Source: Mycobacterium sp. JS623
GTDB lineage: Bacteria > Actinomycetota > Actinomycetes > Mycobacteriales > Mycobacteriaceae
Direction: 5' to 3'
Assembly (NCBI RefSeq): GCF_000328565.1
Contig: NC_019966.1
Coordinates: 434,001-498,000 of the forward strand
DNA: 64,000 nt
The position numbers were made by a program, and so were the translations under genes. Positions 61,948 through 64,000 of the stretch are shown piece after piece (the stretch's first letter is position 1; the number at the start of each line of letters is the position of its first letter). A model generated the notes under the pieces. It was not told the origin of the DNA and made no database searches. It worked only from the letters and a program-made list of their open reading frames with translations.

Positions 61948-62826
61948 TTACAGGCTACGTGCGTCGACGTATCGCGAGCGGTGGTGCTCGGAAAAGCCCA
62001 TCGACTCGTAAAGCCGTGAGGCAGCGGTGTTGTCCGCGAGCACCTGCACGTAGGCGCGCGTTGCGCCCTGCTCCCCGCCCCAGGCCAACAGCGCCGCGCA
62101 CACATCGCGCGCCAGACCTCGCCGCCGCGCCTCCTCGACGACGTGCACCGCCGACAACCCCACCCATCGCGTGCCGTCGGGCGCCTCAGTGACAGCCGCC
62201 CTGCCCACTGCCGCGCCGGCAGCTGACGCGAACGCCACCACGCCCCCGATCACCGCCGTCAACACGTCGACCGGCACCTCACGCCGGTACAGCCGCAACC
62301 AGTCGTCGTCTGGCGCGCCCGCGATGTCGACGGCACGGGACGCGAAATCCAATTCGCCTGACATGATGACCGTTTCGGCATCCGTCGGGACGCCCGGCGG
62401 GAGGCGCAACAGTCGGTCCGGCGCCGCCACCAGCGGCGCCACCCCTCTGGCTGCATACCAGTCGATGACCGCTCCAACAACGCCGGCACCAGAAACATCA
62501 AGCGGGACAGCGGAATTCGCCCGCCGAGTGATGCCGTGGCCGAAGCGCAACAGCCAGCCTCCGACCCAAGAATGGTCCACGCCCGGCCACGCCAACGCCG
62601 CCGCATGCTCGAGGTTGCGGATGTCGCCGGTGCGCACCGGCGCCGCGGCGAGCGCCTTGATTGTCACCACGTCGTCAGCGGAAATATCAACAGCCTCACC
62701 GCGTTTGGTGCGCACCGTCAGCGTCGGCCCGATAGCCTCCAAGTGTCCGATGACGTCCGTCAGCGGCGGCACCGACCCGGCAGGCAACCGGTACCGCACC
62801 ACCACACGGGCGCCGACATCAACCAC
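61948..62826 (-). CDS. GNAT N-acetyltransferase with N-terminal barrel domain (Rv0428c-like)
   Basis: A 292-residue protein. Residues 1-60 resemble a small SH3-like barrel (VGARVVVRYRLPAG, TKRGEAVDISADDVVTIKAL), the middle has one GNAT-like half, and the C-terminal GNAT has HVVEEARRRGLARDVCAALLAWG near residue 228 with the R/QxxG/A loop. The GTG start at 62826 is three bases from the def stop. Substrate unknown. Confidence 0.82.
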   Translation of the reverse strand: MVDVGARVVVRYRLPAGSVPPLTDVIGHLEAIGPTLTVRTKRGEAVDISADDVVTIKALAAAPVRTGDIRNLEHAAALAWPGVDHSWVGGWLLRFGHGITRRANSAVPLDVSGAGVVGAVIDWYAARGVAPLVAAPDRLLRLPPGVPTDAETVIMSGELDFASRAVDIAGAPDDDWLRLYRREVPVDVLTAVIGGVVAFASAAGAAVGRAAVTEAPDGTRWVGLSAVHVVEEARRRGLARDVCAALLAWGGEQGATRAYVQVLADNTAASRLYESMGFSEHHRSRYVDARSL

Positions 62827-62829
62827 GGG

Positions 62830-63423
62830 CTAGTGACCGAACGGGTCCGGGTCCTCGCCCGGCATCCAGCTCAGCCCCGGCACCCCCCAGCCGTGCGACT
62901 TCACCGACCGCTTCGCGCTGCGCGCATGCCTGCCGACCAGCCGATCCAGATAGAGGAAGCCATCCAGATGACCGGTCTCGTGCTGCAGCATCCGCGCGAA
63001 CAGGTCAGTGCCCTCGATCGTGATCGGGTTGCCGTCAGCGTCCAGGCCGGTGACCCGCGCCCAGTCGGCCCGGCCCGTCGGGAACGATTCGCCAGGCACC
63101 GAAAGGCAGCCCTCGTCGTCGTTGTCGGGGTCCGGCATGGTCTCGGGCACCTCGGACGTCTCGAGCACCGGATTGACAACGACTCCGCGACGGCGTGCCG
63201 TCCGCCCGCGCTCGTCGGCGCAGTCGTAGACGAATACCCGCTTGGCAACGCCGATCTGGTTGGCGGCCAGTCCAACCCCGTTCGCGGCGTCCATCGTCTC
63301 GTACAAATCGTTGATCAACGCCACGACATCGTCGGGTAGCGAACCGTCGCCGTTAACGGTCACCGGTTCGGTCGCAGTGTGTAAGACGGGATCTCCCACG
63401 ATTCGGATGGGTACGACAGCCAC
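62830..63423 (-). CDS. def: Peptide deformylase
   Basis: A 197-residue Fe/Zn enzyme that removes the formyl group from new N-terminal methionines. Motif [11 protein letters not shown] near residue 50, motif [11 protein letters not shown] near 104 (metal Cys) and motif [12 protein letters not shown] near 147 (HExxH) are complete. The GTG at 63423 is the family start. It corresponds to Rv0429c. Confidence 0.97.
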   Translation of the reverse strand: MAVVPIRIVGDPVLHTATEPVTVNGDGSLPDDVVALINDLYETMDAANGVGLAANQIGVAKRVFVYDCADERGRTARRRGVVVNPVLETSEVPETMPDPDNDDEGCLSVPGESFPTGRADWARVTGLDADGNPITIEGTDLFARMLQHETGHLDGFLYLDRLVGRHARSAKRSVKSHGWGVPGLSWMPGEDPDPFGH

Positions 63424-63560
63424 GGGGGAAGCTTAAGTCGGCAATCCTTCTCACCCGACTCGCGGGGTTGGGTAACGCTTCGGCTTCCAAACCCGTGGTT
63501 GAATGATCGCCGAAACAGCAACGTTGTTATTTCGAGTGTGGGGAAGGGTCCAGGGGCAAT

Positions 63561-63869
63561 ATGGACGGCGCGATCGCGCGGACTGAGCAATCCGGGGACG
63601 ACTCTGATCTCACCGATGGGCTGACTCGGCGCGAGCATGACATCTTGGCCTTCGAGCGCCAGTGGTGGAAATACGCCGGGTCAAAGGAAGACGCCATCAA
63701 GGAGCTCTTCTCGATGTCGGCCACCCGCTACTACCAGGTGCTCAACGCCCTTGTCGACCGCCCCGAGGCGCTGGCAGCCGACCCGATGCTGGTCAAGCGG
63801 CTGCGGCGACTGCGGGCCAGCCGGCAGAAGGCCCGCGCGGCTCGTCGGCTGGGCTTCGACGTCACCTGA
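63561..63869 (+). CDS. DUF3263 protein (Rv0430-like)
   Basis: A 102-residue all-helical protein of DUF3263. TRREHDILAFERQWWKYAGSKEDAIKELFSMSATRYYQVLNAL (residues 22-64) is the domain core and looks like a helix-turn-helix. The basic C-terminus could bind nucleic acid. A GGGGAAGGG ribosome site precedes the ATG. The gene is divergent from def. Confidence 0.88.
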   Translation: MDGAIARTEQSGDDSDLTDGLTRREHDILAFERQWWKYAGSKEDAIKELFSMSATRYYQVLNALVDRPEALAADPMLVKRLRRLRASRQKARAARRLGFDVT

Positions 63870-63897
63870 GCTTTCGGGTCTGGGTTCCCTCTCTCGA

Positions 63898-63903
63898 TAG
63901 AGT
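63898..63903 (+). promoter_or_regulatory. -10 box near the Rv0431-like gene
   Basis: TAGAGT fits TANNNT and ends 8 nt before the ATG at 63912, consistent with a leaderless or near-leaderless transcript. Confidence 0.4.
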
Positions 63904-63911
63904 GGGCGGTA

Positions 63912-64000
63912 ATGAATCAGCGAAATTCCTCCGGGCTGCCTTTGCGCGCCATGGTCATGGTGCTGCTGTTCCTGGGTGTGGTGTTCCTGCTGGTTGGATT
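63912..64000 (+). CDS. N-terminal part of an Rv0431-like (LytR_C-type) membrane protein (cut by window edge)
   Basis: The frame opens with ATG at 63912 and stays open to the end of the window (29 codons). It encodes a short basic start (MNQRNSSGLPLRA) and the beginning of a membrane helix (MVMVLLFLGVVFLLVG). Position after DUF3263 fits Rv0431, a cell-wall-associated LytR_C protein. The family cannot be confirmed from this fragment. Confidence 0.55.
   Translation, partial: MNQRNSSGLPLRAMVMVLLFLGVVFLLVG

Overview
The window is high-GC actinobacterial DNA from a Mycobacterium, most likely a rapid grower (Mycolicibacterium type). The evidence is an F420-dependent glucose-6-phosphate dehydrogenase (fgd1), a PknG kinase with its GlnH/GlnX partners, an LpqL lipoprotein aminopeptidase, DUF3151 and DUF3263 proteins, and many leaderless starts with a TANNNT -10 box. 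Gene order follows, from memory of H37Rv, the blocks Rv0356c-Rv0364, Rv0389-Rv0391, Rv0406c-Rv0418, Rv0421c-Rv0423c and Rv0427c-Rv0431, with lineage-specific genes between. I see no IS element, prophage, CRISPR array, tRNA or rRNA.

Layout. 1-5 kb: an NhaA-DsbA fusion antiporter, a DedA protein, a zinc alcohol dehydrogenase and fba. 5-11 kb: membrane NTF2-like and DUF3151 proteins, a cation diffusion facilitator with an operator-like palindrome, an M50 protease, purA and a thioesterase. 11.6-15.4 kb (minus): an operon of CPA1 antiporter, alpha/beta hydrolase, P450 and a 63-residue ferredoxin. 15.4-19.6 kb (plus): a UBP zinc finger, then purT, an NTF2-like protein, a rhodanese, metZ and a small hypothetical in a tight operon. 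19.7-25 kb: an SDR with a palindromic operator, then a GNAT acetyltransferase and three luciferase-like flavin monooxygenases in an overlapping operon. 25-30 kb: MBL hydrolase, fgd1, pta and ackA. 30-36 kb (minus): a STAS protein, then glnX-glnH-pknG. 35.7-41 kb: mutT3, thiE, an FAD monooxygenase, a TPP riboswitch and thiO-thiS-thiG plus an SGNH hydrolase. 41-48 kb: LpqL and a degenerate tandem paralogue, a PotD-like binding protein, an acyl-CoA dehydrogenase and a uracil/xanthine permease. 48-54 kb: SnoaL-like protein, APC permease, small membrane proteins, a tandem TetR regulator and a Baeyer-Villiger-type monooxygenase. 54-58 kb (minus): two Septum_form-domain proteins, a hydrolase, thiD and thiC behind a second TPP riboswitch. 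58-64 kb: an MFS exporter, an acyltransferase, xthA, a GNAT protein, def, a DUF3263 protein and the start of an Rv0431-like gene.

Functional themes. Thiamine synthesis is split into two riboswitch-controlled units (thiO-S-G and thiC-D) plus a leaderless thiE without a riboswitch. Glutamate sensing runs through GlnX-GlnH-PknG. F420 reduction (fgd1) sits beside acetate overflow (pta-ackA). The observations I find most worth following are: the GNAT plus three-monooxygenase operon, whose composition resembles the Bacillus ytmI/cmo S-alkylcysteine salvage operon; the LpqL paralogue that has lost metal ligands and the catalytic base; an unannotated-size 50-codon leaderless membrane ORF at 50521-50673; and three palindromes that overlap or abut leaderless -10 boxes.
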